From Deltaproteobacteria bacterium (lineage in GTDB: Bacteria > Myxococcota > Kuafuiibacteriia > Kuafuiibacteriales > Kuafuiibacteriaceae): DNA of 64,000 nt. Of this stretch, positions 1 through 8,147 are shown one piece after another. The translations under genes were made by a program, and so were the position numbers. The stretch is taken from contig JACKEN010000006.1 of assembly GCA_020632995.1 (NCBI GenBank), forward strand, positions 62,001 through 126,000, given 5' to 3'. The notes beneath the pieces were generated by a model. That model made no database searches, was not told where the DNA came from, and saw only the letters and a list, made by a program, of their open reading frames with translations. Each line of letters starts with the position of its first letter. Positions within the stretch are counted from its first letter, which is position 1.

Positions 1-1407
1 GTCGTAGTGCCGGGTCTGCAGCACCACCGCGCACATGGCGTCCCAAGCCGAGGCCAGGCTGGCGGCGGAGATGAAGAGGGCGCCGCCCACCCCGAGCAGG
101 GTCACCGTGAGCACCAGCCGGCGCGGCACCCGAAGGAGGTTCCGCAGGGCGGCCTGCATCACGCGGTCTTGCAGGCCCGAGGCCCAGCGAGGCACCTTGG
201 GGTTGGCCTGGGCGCCGTGGTCCTGGCTGGCGGCCAGCACCGAGGTCCGGCTGGCCCGACGGATGGCGGGGGCGGAGGCGAGGAAGGGGAGGGCGAGGCC
301 CACCGCCACCTGGAGCGCGTACACCTCGTGGGGTGCAGACCAGCTTGCAATGTCGAAGTTGAGGAGCTGCGACACCGCGCTGATGAGCTGACGGGCCATG
401 AGGCGGGTGGGCACCGCGGCCAATGCCAGGGAGAGGAGGGCGATGATGCCGAGCATCACCCGGTAGGCGCCGCGGATCTGGCTCGAGGTGGCGCCCAGGG
501 TCTTCATCACCGCGATCTCTCGGGTCTGCCGCGCCATGGTCACCGACAGCAGGGCCGCGGCGAGGATGGAGGCCAGGACCAGGGTCAGGGCGGTGAAGAT
601 GGCGAAGACCAGGAGCACCACGTCCGAGGGGGCCTGGTGCGGATGCTGGCCGGGGGGCGGGACCCGGACCTCGTGCACCGGCACGCCGCGCTCGCCCAGC
701 CAGCCGGCCAGCGCCACAGCCTGGGCCTCCACCCGCGCCGGATCCAGGGGGTCGTGGGCGAAGAGCACCCGGAGCTCCTCCAGCGCCGGGGGCTCGCCCA
801 GCTGCACCAGGGTCTCGGGTGACATGTAGAGGTAGGCCGCTTGCTCCGACGCCGCGGGGGCCAGCGCGGGCTCGTGCACCACCCCCACGATGCGGACGGT
901 GATGGGCGCGCCTCGGGCGGTGGTGAGCTCCAGGTCGTCGCCGAGGCCCAAGGGGACGCCGCTGTTGGCCAGCACCACCAGCGCGCTCCGCTCCACCAGC
1001 ACCTCACCCGGCCCGGGCACGGTGGCCCCCGTCTGGGGCCTCAGCTTGGCCAGCGGCGCGTCGTCCCCGAAGCGCTCCATCGCGAAGAGCAGGGCGCGGC
1101 TCCAGCCGGAGGTGCCGGGGCGGCGCCAGCGACCGGGGCGCGTGGAGCGCCGGGCCACCGCGGCCACCTCGGGCCGGGCGCCCACCGCGGCCAGGGTGAC
1201 GTCGTCCACGCCCTCGGGGCCCACGTCGAAGGTGGCGGAGGCGGGGACGCTCTCCATGTAGCTCCGCGTCATCTCGCGCCGAAGGACGCTTCGCCCCACC
1301 AGCACCATCCCCATGCTGGTGAGCCCCGCGGCCAGCGCCAGCACCATGAACGCGGTGCGCCCGCGGGCCACCCAGAGGTCCCTCAGGACCTTCACGTACG
1401 GGCGCAT
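1..1407 (-). CDS. FtsX-like ABC transporter permease (C-terminus beyond window)
   Basis: The frame is open from an ATG at 1407 to the window edge (469 codons, no stop), so the C-terminus is missing. It begins MRPYVKVLRDLWVARGR, followed by a transmembrane helix. A periplasmic MacB-like region of roughly 200 residues comes next, then helices around AIFTALTLVLASILAAALL and the FtsX-type stretch SVTMARQTREIAVMKTLGAT. After that come two or more helices and the start of a second permease repeat (LRNLLRVPRRLVLT). Its start codon shares one base with the stop of the upstream ATPase (TGATG), so the two are translationally coupled and form one LolCDE/MacB-type exporter or lipoprotein-handling complex. 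The substrate cannot be told from sequence. Confidence 0.9.
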   Translation of the reverse strand, partial: MRPYVKVLRDLWVARGRTAFMVLALAAGLTSMGMVLVGRSVLRREMTRSYMESVPASATFDVGPEGVDDVTLAAVGARPEVAAVARRSTRPGRWRRPGTSGWSRALLFAMERFGDDAPLAKLRPQTGATVPGPGEVLVERSALVVLANSGVPLGLGDDLELTTARGAPITVRIVGVVHEPALAPAASEQAAYLYMSPETLVQLGEPPALEELRVLFAHDPLDPARVEAQAVALAGWLGERGVPVHEVRVPPPGQHPHQAPSDVVLLVFAIFTALTLVLASILAAALLSVTMARQTREIAVMKTLGATSSQIRGAYRVMLGIIALLSLALAAVPTRLMARQLISAVSQLLNFDIASWSAPHEVYALQVAVGLALPFLASAPAIRRASRTSVLAASQDHGAQANPKVPRWASGLQDRVMQAALRNLLRVPRRLVLTVTLLGVGGALFISAASLASAWDAMCAVVLQTRHYD

Positions 1408-2099
1408 CAGCGCACCTCCCCGTCCTCGATGCGGATGACCCGGGCGCCGTTCTTGGCCGCGTCGGGCTGGTGGGTCACCACCACCACCGTCTTGCCGACG
1501 TCAACCAGGCCTGCAAAGAGCGCCATCACCGCGTCGGCGGTGTGGCGGTCGAGGTTCCCGGTGGGCTCGTCCGCCACGATGAGCGAGGGGTCGTTGGCCA
1601 GGGCCCGGGCGATGGCGACTCGCTGCTGCTGTCCACCAGAGAGGGTGGTGGGGAGCTTGTCGGCCTGATCCGCGACCCCGACCTGCTGCAAGAGCGCTTG
1701 CGCTCGGTCCCGGCGCTCGGCCGCGGCGACCCGGCCCACGAAGTCCATGGCCAGCATCACGTTCTCGAGCGAGGTGAGGGTGGGCAGGAGCTGGAAGAAC
1801 TGGAACACCACCCCCACGTGCTCACCCCGGAACCGGGCCAGGCCGTCCTCGTCCAGGGCGGTGAGGTCCGCGCCCGCCACGTAGAGCCGGCCTGCGGTGG
1901 GGCGCTCCAGCCCCGCGATGAGGTTGAGGAGGGTGGACTTGCCGCTCCCGGAGCGGCCAACCACGAAGGCCAGCTCCCCTGGGGCCACCTCGAGGTTCAC
2001 CCCCTTCAGGGCCCGAAAGGTCGTCTGGCCCACGGGGAAGGTCTTCTCCACCTGCTCGAGCCGAATGCCGGCACCGTCTGTGTATCGCTGCTCTGTCAT
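1407..2099 (-). CDS. ABC transporter ATP-binding protein (MacB/LolD type)
   Basis: This is an ATPase of about 230 residues that powers the neighbouring FtsX permease. Walker A is GRSGSGKST, the signature is LSGGQQQRVAIARAL, Walker B is LIVADEPTG, and the H-loop is VVVTHQP. The LolD/MacB-typical DEPTGNLD is present. A longer reading starts at 2135, but I chose the ATG at 2099 because AGGAA lies six bases before it and the longer start would run through the palindromic operator at 2105-2129. Its stop overlaps the permease start by one base. It is divergent from a TetR gene, which probably controls it. Confidence 0.93.
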   Translation of the reverse strand: MTEQRYTDGAGIRLEQVEKTFPVGQTTFRALKGVNLEVAPGELAFVVGRSGSGKSTLLNLIAGLERPTAGRLYVAGADLTALDEDGLARFRGEHVGVVFQFFQLLPTLTSLENVMLAMDFVGRVAAAERRDRAQALLQQVGVADQADKLPTTLSGGQQQRVAIARALANDPSLIVADEPTGNLDRHTADAVMALFAGLVDVGKTVVVVTHQPDAAKNGARVIRIEDGEVR

Positions 2100-2104
2100 G
2101 CTAT

Positions 2105-2129
2105 GTTCCTGAACACTGTGTTCGGAAAC
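2105..2129. promoter_or_regulatory. Palindromic operator between ABC exporter and TetR gene
   Basis: Two 12-base arms around T2117 match at 10 of 12 positions, with the inner GAACAC/GTGTTC perfect. The site lies in the divergent intergenic region, just upstream of the ATPase start at 2099. This is the expected place and shape for the operator of the adjacent TetR regulator. The binding protein is inferred. Confidence 0.6.
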
Positions 2130-2224
2130 AACCATAGTGTCCGGGAGACAGGGTGCCGAGCGACGGCGGCGGCGGGGCTGTGCGTTTCGGGACAGCCGGG
2201 CCTGCAGTGTCCAGGAGTGGCCCG

Positions 2225-2761
2225 GTGAGCCCCGATCGGCGGATCCGGCGCACCCAGCAGGCCCTCACCGGCGCGCTGGTGGAGCTGATGCTGGAGAAGG
2301 GCTTCGACACCCTGACCGTGGCAGAGATCGCGGACCGGGCCGACGTGGGGCGCTCCACCTTCTACGCCCACTACGCCGACAAGGAGGACCTCCTGCAAGG
2401 CAGCTTGTCGGAGCTGCGGGACGGGCTGCGGGCCGCCATCGAAGATGAGGCGGGCGCGAAGGCCAGCCACCCTGCGCTCCGCTTCTGCCGACCCATGGCC
2501 GAGCACGTGGGCGACAACAGAAGGCTCCACGCCCTGTTCGCGGGCGGGCGCGGGAGCGGGATGGTGCAGGAGCTGATGCGCGAGATGTGGGCCGACTTCA
2601 TCCGCGAGGGGTGGCCGGGGGCCGACCCGCTGGCGGTGCACGCGGTGGCGGGGGCGTTCGAGGCCACCGTGACGTGGTGGCTGGGGACGGCGCCGGAGCT
2701 GTCGGCGGAGCAGGTGGTCTTGCGCTTCGAGGCGCTGATGACCCCGGCGCTGTCACGCTGA
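2225..2761 (+). CDS. TetR family transcriptional regulator
   Basis: This 178-residue protein has an N-terminal TetR helix-turn-helix: ALTGALVELMLEKGFDTLTVAEIADRADVGRSTFYAHYADKEDLL. The C-terminal ligand domain is divergent. The frame is open back to 2153, but the GTG at 2225 has AGGAG seven bases upstream and starts just ahead of the DNA-binding domain, so I prefer it. It is divergent from the ABC exporter operon and faces the palindrome at 2105-2129. It is therefore probably a local, ligand-responsive repressor of that exporter and of itself. The ligand is unknown. Confidence 0.9.
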   Translation: MSPDRRIRRTQQALTGALVELMLEKGFDTLTVAEIADRADVGRSTFYAHYADKEDLLQGSLSELRDGLRAAIEDEAGAKASHPALRFCRPMAEHVGDNRRLHALFAGGRGSGMVQELMREMWADFIREGWPGADPLAVHAVAGAFEATVTWWLGTAPELSAEQVVLRFEALMTPALSR

Positions 2762-2771
2762 CGGCGTAGGG

Positions 2772-2792
2772 CCGGCTGCGCGCTCCGCTTGC
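2772..2792 (+). repeat. Short copy of dispersed intergenic repeat
   Basis: About 21 bases identical to the end of the longer copies at 16999-17072, 22149-22221 and (one base different) 62866-62921. The shared core is GGCTGCGCGCTCCGCTTGC. It sits between the convergent ends of the TetR gene and the 3-hydroxyacyl-CoA dehydrogenase gene and abuts the stop of the latter. Confidence 0.6.
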
Positions 2793-3667
2793 TACTTCTT
2801 GGGGACGGCCTTGCCGTCCACCCACTTGTAGAAGCCCTCGCCGGTCTTGGCGCCGAGCTTGCCGGCTCGCACCAACATCCGGAGCAGGGGCGGCGGCGTG
2901 AACTGGGGGCCGAGCTCCCTGGTGAGGTGCTCCGCGATGGCGAGGCGCACGTCGAGGCCCACCAGATCGGTGAGCTTCAGCGGGCCCATCGGGTGCCGGT
3001 AGCCGAGCTCCATCGCCGAGTCGATGTCGGCAGCGGAGGCCACGCCCTGCTCGAGCATCCGGATCGCCTCCATGCCCAAGATGATCCCGAGGCGCGAGGT
3101 GGCGAAGCCGGGCATATCGCGCACCACGATGGGGCTCTTGTCGATGCGGGCCGCGAAGGCGCGCACCCGCGCGGTGATCTCGGGCGCGGTCTGCTCGGCC
3201 TCGACGATCTCCAACAGCGGCATCACCGGCGGCGGGTTGAAGAAGTGCATGCCGAGCACCCGGCTCGGGTCCTGGCAGGCCGCCGCGATCTCGGTGAGCG
3301 AGAGGCTCGAGGTGTTGGAGGCGAGGATGCAAGTGGGGTTGCCGGCGGAGAGCTCGGAGAAGATCTGCTTCTTCAGCTCCATCTTCTCGGGCACCGCCTC
3401 CACCACCAGGTCGAGGCCGGCCACGTCGCCGTACTCGCCCGCGTAGGTGATGCGGGCCCGGGTGGCCTCGGCCGCGTCGGCGCCGAGCTTGCCCTTCTCG
3501 ACCGCCTTGGCGAGGGAGCGCTCGATGCGCGCCTTGCCCGCCTCGAGCACCTCGGCGCTCACGTCGAACAGCCGGACGCTGCAGCCGGCCTTGGCCGCCA
3601 CCTCGGCGATGCCGGCGCCCATGGTGCCGGCGCCGATGACCAGTACGTTCTGAATCCCGTCGCTCAT
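2792..3667 (-). CDS. hbd: 3-hydroxybutyryl-CoA / 3-hydroxyacyl-CoA dehydrogenase
   Basis: This 291-residue NAD-dependent enzyme oxidises 3-hydroxyacyl-CoA to 3-ketoacyl-CoA in beta-oxidation or butyrate-type metabolism. The Rossmann motif VIGAGTMGAGI is at residues 10-20. The catalytic His141 is in GMHFFNPPP and the paired Glu153 in LLEIVEA, and the C-terminal domain contains GYRHPMGPLKLTDLVGLD. Length is the usual 280-290 for the single-domain family. It starts two bases after the stop of the enoyl-CoA hydratase gene, so the two consecutive steps are co-transcribed. The short-chain (Hbd) assignment rather than a phenylacetate-type (PaaH) one is by similarity only. Confidence 0.93.
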   Translation of the reverse strand: MSDGIQNVLVIGAGTMGAGIAEVAAKAGCSVRLFDVSAEVLEAGKARIERSLAKAVEKGKLGADAAEATRARITYAGEYGDVAGLDLVVEAVPEKMELKKQIFSELSAGNPTCILASNTSSLSLTEIAAACQDPSRVLGMHFFNPPPVMPLLEIVEAEQTAPEITARVRAFAARIDKSPIVVRDMPGFATSRLGIILGMEAIRMLEQGVASAADIDSAMELGYRHPMGPLKLTDLVGLDVRLAIAEHLTRELGPQFTPPPLLRMLVRAGKLGAKTGEGFYKWVDGKAVPKK

Positions 3668-3669
3668 GT

Positions 3670-4449
3670 TCACTTGGTCCTCTTGGCCTTCTTGTCGAGG
3701 AACGCCTGCATGCGGGCGTGCTTCTCGGGTGACTCGAACAGCACCGCCTGCCCGAGCACGTCCACCAGCTCGAAGGAGGGGTCGGGGCGGGCCGAGACGT
3801 TCACCGCCATCTTGGTCATGCGCACCGCCATCCCACCCTGCTGGGCGATGCTCCGGGCGAGCGCCATCGCGGCCTCCAGCACCGCCTCGTCGGGCACCAC
3901 CTGGTTCACGAGGCCGATGCGCTCGGCCTCGGCCGCGTCGACGATGCGCCCGGTGAAGAGGAGCTCCTTGGCGCGCCCCATCCCCACCAGCCGGGGCAGG
4001 CGCTGGATGGCCCCCGCCCCCGCGATGATGCCGAGCCCCACCTCGGGCTGCCCGAACTTCGCGCTCTCGCCCGCGACGCGAACGTCGCAGGCCATGGCCA
4101 GCTCGCACCCGCCGCCGAGCGCGTAGCCCCGCACCGCCGCGATGGCGGGGATGGGCTGCTCCTCGAGGCGCCGGAACAGGGCGGCGTTGATGCGCCGGAG
4201 GGCGTCCTCGGTGCCGCGCTCCTTCAGCTCCGCGATGTCCGCGCCCGCCGCGAAGGCCTTCTCGCCCGAGCCCTGGATGACGATGGCCCGCACGTCGGGG
4301 TCCGCGCCCACCACGTCCAGCATGGCGCCGAGGTCCTGGATCATCTCCAGGTTGATGGCGTTTCGGACCTCGGGGCGGTTGAGGGTGACCAGCGCGACGA
4401 TCCCGCCGTCCACCGCCACCCGCTCCAGCAGGATGGTCTCATAGGGCAT
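3670..4449 (-). CDS. Enoyl-CoA hydratase/isomerase family protein (crotonase)
   Basis: A 259-residue crotonase that hydrates trans-2-enoyl-CoA to 3-hydroxyacyl-CoA. The oxyanion-hole regions are AFAAGADIAEL (about 65-75) and GYALGGGCELAMACD (108-122). Both catalytic glutamates of true hydratases are present: Glu136 in QPEVGLG and Glu162 in AKELLFTG. The gene directly precedes the 3-hydroxyacyl-CoA dehydrogenase, two bases apart, making a hydration/oxidation pair. Likely cytoplasmic. Substrate chain length is not readable. Confidence 0.93.
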   Translation of the reverse strand: MPYETILLERVAVDGGIVALVTLNRPEVRNAINLEMIQDLGAMLDVVGADPDVRAIVIQGSGEKAFAAGADIAELKERGTEDALRRINAALFRRLEEQPIPAIAAVRGYALGGGCELAMACDVRVAGESAKFGQPEVGLGIIAGAGAIQRLPRLVGMGRAKELLFTGRIVDAAEAERIGLVNQVVPDEAVLEAAMALARSIAQQGGMAVRMTKMAVNVSARPDPSFELVDVLGQAVLFESPEKHARMQAFLDKKAKRTK

Positions 4450-4492
4450 GGGCGCCCTTTACGGGATCCGGGCGGGGTGGGGCAACGGCTGA

Positions 4493-5938
4493 TCAGGTGC
4501 CGGCGTCGGCGGTCTGGGGCCCGCAGGCGCCCTTCTGCTCGGTGGGCTTCGAGATCTCGGTGACGTAGGAGACCTTCACGTCTTCACCCACCCCCGGGAC
4601 CTTGGCGCCGTTGGTGATGACGAGCTTGGCGGACTCGCCGTTGGCGTCGACGGTGACGGTGAAGTCGGTGCCGTTCACGAGGGCCTCGCCGTCGCCGAAG
4701 CGGCCGCCGACCACGGTGACCGCGACGCCGTCGGGGTTGGTGGGGGCGGGGGTGAGCCGGTACTCGTTGGTGACCACGAGCTCGTTGGCCATGCGCTTGA
4801 GGGTCTCGCCGAAGTTGTCCTGGCAGATGCTGTCGACCAGGCAGGCGGCGCGGGTGCCGACGGGGGCGTTGCACTGGTGGACTTCCAGGTCGGGGTTGGC
4901 GGCGACGATGGCCTGCTCCATCGCGTGGGCGAAGCTCACGTAGCGGCTACCCGCCAGGGCGGAGCAGCAGTCCGCCACGTTGAAGTAGGAGCACCAGAGG
5001 CAGTTGTTGGGACTCTGGTTCCAATACTCGTACGCCTGGTTGCTGCAGCGGCCGTTCCGGCAGACCTCGCCTGCCTGTGTACAGGCGTTCCGGTTGTCAC
5101 AGGATACCTGACTTCCCTGGTTTGGCGCGGGCCCATCGCAGAGCGCGCCGCATTGGCCCCCGACCGAGGCGGAGCAGTTGCTGGCCGCGCCATCCACCGC
5201 GGCGACGATGGCGCCGATGCGGACCTTGTCCGCGCCCTTCACGCTCAAGACGTCCTGGACGTACTGTTGGACCTCGCCGTCGCTGCTGTCGTTCTCGTCG
5301 GACACGAAGATGACCACGAGGTTGGCTTCATCACGGAGGAAACTTGCGTTGCAGCGGCCAGCGCGCATGTTCTCCAGCGCGCTCAACATCCCGCCGAGTC
5401 CCTTCTCGGTGCCCCAGCCACAGGAACCCACCCTGACGTTGGCCTTGAAGGCGGCGATCTGCTCGTCGCGGTTCATCACGCTGGAGTCGATGATGCGGAG
5501 GGCGGCGTCGGGCCCTCGAAAGCAGCCGTGGTCGATGGGCGCGATCACACACCCGCGGAGGTCATACGGCTCCACCGTTCGAAACGCGTCGTCGGAGAAG
5601 GTGGCGATGATGTCGCCCGCCCGCTCACCGTCCGGGCTGTTCAGGTCGGTGGTGACCACGCCGATGCGGTAGTCCACGCTGCCCGCGACCTGGTCGATGA
5701 AGAAGTTGAAGTTCGCCGCCAGGTTCTCCTGCTCGTCCGCCATGGACCCCGAGTTGTCGACCACGAACAGGATGTCGACCGGCACCGGCGGCGCCGCAGG
5801 CACCGTGATCTGGGACTCCGTGATGCCCTCGGGGCACTTCTGCTCGAATCGGTAGTCCTGGCACCCGAAGAGGACGCCACCCAGGAACCCCAGGGTGGCC
5901 CACCGGGCCAGTGCGGGCACACGTCGGCGTCGCATCAT
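4493..5938 (-). CDS. VWA-domain lipoprotein, tandem copy 1
   Basis: This 481-residue exported lipoprotein has the N-terminus MMRRRRVPALARW, a hydrophobic segment and the lipobox LFGC. The VWA domain begins VDILFVVDNSGSMADE, a complete DxSxS metal-binding motif. The second half is cysteine-rich (for example WCSYFNVADCCSA). The C-terminal about 90 residues form a beta-rich region. I use the ATG at 5938 because it opens directly on the signal peptide; the frame extends to 5977 with weaker starts. It lies 90 bases downstream of a paralogue in the same orientation. First and last thirds are nearly identical between copies, while the middle has diverged. Probably a surface or periplasmic binding/adhesion protein; the ligand is unknown. 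Confidence 0.85.
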   Translation of the reverse strand: MMRRRRVPALARWATLGFLGGVLFGCQDYRFEQKCPEGITESQITVPAAPPVPVDILFVVDNSGSMADEQENLAANFNFFIDQVAGSVDYRIGVVTTDLNSPDGERAGDIIATFSDDAFRTVEPYDLRGCVIAPIDHGCFRGPDAALRIIDSSVMNRDEQIAAFKANVRVGSCGWGTEKGLGGMLSALENMRAGRCNASFLRDEANLVVIFVSDENDSSDGEVQQYVQDVLSVKGADKVRIGAIVAAVDGAASNCSASVGGQCGALCDGPAPNQGSQVSCDNRNACTQAGEVCRNGRCSNQAYEYWNQSPNNCLWCSYFNVADCCSALAGSRYVSFAHAMEQAIVAANPDLEVHQCNAPVGTRAACLVDSICQDNFGETLKRMANELVVTNEYRLTPAPTNPDGVAVTVVGGRFGDGEALVNGTDFTVTVDANGESAKLVITNGAKVPGVGEDVKVSYVTEISKPTEQKGACGPQTADAGT

Positions 5939-6027
5939 GAGACCGACATTCAACCCTGGCTCCGTCGTCGCGGGCAATCACCCCTTTTGGGTACGTCCCC
6001 CTTGCGGCGGCAGCGGAGGGAGGCGGC

Positions 6028-7479
6028 TCAGTTGCCGGCGTCGGTGGTGGTCTGGGGCCCGCAGGCGCCCTTCTGCTCGGTGGGCTTCGAGATCTCGGTG
6101 ACGTAGGAGACCTTCACGTCCTCGCCCACCCCCGGGACCTTGGTGCCGTCGGTGATGAGCAGCTTGGCGGAGTCGCCGGTCGCGTCGAGGGTGACGCTGA
6201 ACTGGGTGCCGTACTCGAGCGTCTCACCGTCGCCGAAGCGGCCGCCGACCACGGTGACCGAGACGCCGTCCGGGTTGATGGGCGCGGGGGTGAGTCGGTA
6301 CTCGTTGGTGACCACCAGCTCGTTGGCCATGCGCTTGAGGGTCTCGCCGAAGTTGTCCTGGCAGATGCTGTCGACGAGGCACGCGGCGCGGGTGCCGACG
6401 GGGGCGTTGCACTGGTGGACCTGGAGGTCGGAGTTGGCCGCGACGACCGCTTGCTCCACCGCGCGGGCGAAGCTGAGGTAGCGGCCACCGGAGAGGGCGG
6501 AGCAGCAGTCCGCCACGTTGAAGTAGGTGCACCAGCTGCAGTTCTCTGGCGAGTCGTCCCAGTAGAACCGGGCGAGGGAACGGCACCGCCCGCCGTTACA
6601 GAACTCCTCGGCGTCGCAGTCGTTGTTCCGTGCGCAGGTTCGGTTGCTCCCAGGATCCGGCGCCGGCCCATCGCACAGGCTGCCGCACTGACCGCCTACC
6701 TTGGCGCTGCAGTCACCCGCCTGCCCATCAACGGCCCCAACGATGGCCCCCACCCGCACCTTGTCGGCCGCCTTCACGCCGGTGAGGTCCTGCACGAACT
6801 GCTGGATGTTGGTGTTCCCGAATGCGTCCTCGTCGGACACGAAGATCACCACGAGGTTCGCCTCGTCGCGGAGGAAGCCTGCGTTGCACTGGCCGGGGCG
6901 CATCTGCTCGAGGGCGCGGACCATCGCGTCGAGGCCCTTCTCCTGACCGGAGCCGCACGAGCCCACGCGGACATTGGCGCGGAACGCCGCGATCTGCTCG
7001 TCCTTGGTCATGGCGCTCGAGTCGATGATGCGGGTGTTCTCGTTGTCGCCTCGGAAGCAGCCGTGGGCGATGGCGGGCGAGGTGGGCCCGCAGCCCCCTT
7101 GATCGGTGCTGATCAGGGTCGCGTACTCGCTGGTGCTCCAGGTTGGGATGGACAGGCCCTGCTGCTCTCCGCCGTTGGTGTCCAGGTCGGTGGTGACCAC
7201 GCCGATGCGGTAGTCCACGCTCCCCGCCACCTGGTCGATGAAGGAGTTGAAGTTGGTGGCGAGGTTCTCCTGCTCGTCCGCCATGGACCCGGAGTTGTCG
7301 ACCACGAACAGGATGTCGACCGGCACCGGGGGCGCCGCGGGCACCGTGATCTGGGACTCGGTGATGCCCTCGGGGCACTTCTGCTCGAATCGGTAGTCCT
7401 GGCACCCCACCAGGGCGCCGCCCAGGATCCCCAGGGCGGCCCAGCGGGCCAGATCAGGCATACGTCGCCACTGCAACAT
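6028..7479 (-). CDS. VWA-domain lipoprotein, tandem copy 2
   Basis: A 483-residue paralogue of the gene at 4493-5938. The signal peptide ends in LVGC followed by QDYRFEQKCPEG, identical to copy 1. The VWA MIDAS motif is VVDNSGSMADEQ. The VWA tail (VIFVSDEDAFGNTN) and the Cys-rich stretch differ from copy 1, whereas the final region EISKPTEQKGACGPQT is shared. The ATG at 7479 is the best start; 7494 is a TTG with no advantage. The gene is divergent from a small lipoprotein at 7599. Confidence 0.85.
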   Translation of the reverse strand: MLQWRRMPDLARWAALGILGGALVGCQDYRFEQKCPEGITESQITVPAAPPVPVDILFVVDNSGSMADEQENLATNFNSFIDQVAGSVDYRIGVVTTDLDTNGGEQQGLSIPTWSTSEYATLISTDQGGCGPTSPAIAHGCFRGDNENTRIIDSSAMTKDEQIAAFRANVRVGSCGSGQEKGLDAMVRALEQMRPGQCNAGFLRDEANLVVIFVSDEDAFGNTNIQQFVQDLTGVKAADKVRVGAIVGAVDGQAGDCSAKVGGQCGSLCDGPAPDPGSNRTCARNNDCDAEEFCNGGRCRSLARFYWDDSPENCSWCTYFNVADCCSALSGGRYLSFARAVEQAVVAANSDLQVHQCNAPVGTRAACLVDSICQDNFGETLKRMANELVVTNEYRLTPAPINPDGVSVTVVGGRFGDGETLEYGTQFSVTLDATGDSAKLLITDGTKVPGVGEDVKVSYVTEISKPTEQKGACGPQTTTDAGN

Positions 7480-7598
7480 GAGGGCCCCATTCAACCCCGG
7501 TCAGGCCGGCCGAGGCAATCAGGACGCGGGGTTCCGTGTCGTCCTCGGGCGGATGGCGGATGAGGGCATCGCCGGATCCGCCGCGAAGCGGCTCAAGG

Positions 7599-8132
7599 AT
7601 GCTACGCTCCGAGTCCGTGCGTACGGCCTGGGACACCTCGACCCTCCTCCTCGCGCTGGCCCTCACCGCCTGCGGGGGGGCCGAGGCCCCAGGCACCGGC
7701 ACCCCTGATGCGGGGCCCGCTGGCGTGCTCGAGGTGGGCACCGGGGTGGTGGACTTCGTCCCCCTCGACCCCGCCACCCCGACCGCGCTCACCGCGGGGC
7801 CGCAGGCGAGCGGGCGCTACGACGGCTACCACATCTGGACCTCCCTCCGGCTCACCGACGTCGACGTCGACACCCTCGCCACGTACACCGTCCGGGTCCG
7901 CACCGCCGACGCCCAACTGGTCACGGAGCTGATCCGCGACGCGGCCCGCGCCCCCTTCGAGGAGGACACCAAGGGCCGCTGGGTGCTCTCCGGGCTCGCC
8001 CCCCGGCTCAGCGACTGCTGCCTGGTGAGCGGCGCGACCTTCCTGCTCGAGGCCGAGGTGGTGGACACGGCAGGGAACAGCTGGTTCGACCGGGTCGAGG
8101 GCGTCGCCGGGGCCTGCCCCGAGTGCCCTTGA
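7599..8132 (+). CDS. Hypothetical lipoprotein
   Basis: A 177-residue protein I do not recognise. It starts MLRSESVRTAWDTSTLLLALAL and has the lipobox LTAC followed by GG and a Pro/Gly/Thr-rich linker, so it should be a lipoprotein. The mature part is beta-rich, with a Cys-Cys pair (SDCCLVSG) and a C-terminal CPEC. A GTG at 7617 is an alternative start. The frame also opens at 7536, but that would put a charged extension before the signal peptide. It converges with the DNA polymerase gene at 8148. Confidence 0.7.
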   Translation: MLRSESVRTAWDTSTLLLALALTACGGAEAPGTGTPDAGPAGVLEVGTGVVDFVPLDPATPTALTAGPQASGRYDGYHIWTSLRLTDVDVDTLATYTVRVRTADAQLVTELIRDAARAPFEEDTKGRWVLSGLAPRLSDCCLVSGATFLLEAEVVDTAGNSWFDRVEGVAGACPECP

Positions 8133-8147
8133 GCGCAATACGTCTTG

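Noticed and set aside
7..1668. Open frames on the plus strand at 7-822 and 841-1668
   Set aside because: They are antisense to the FtsX permease and ATPase genes, are rich in His/Gly/Arg repeats typical of shadow frames in G+C-rich DNA, and have no recognisable domain.
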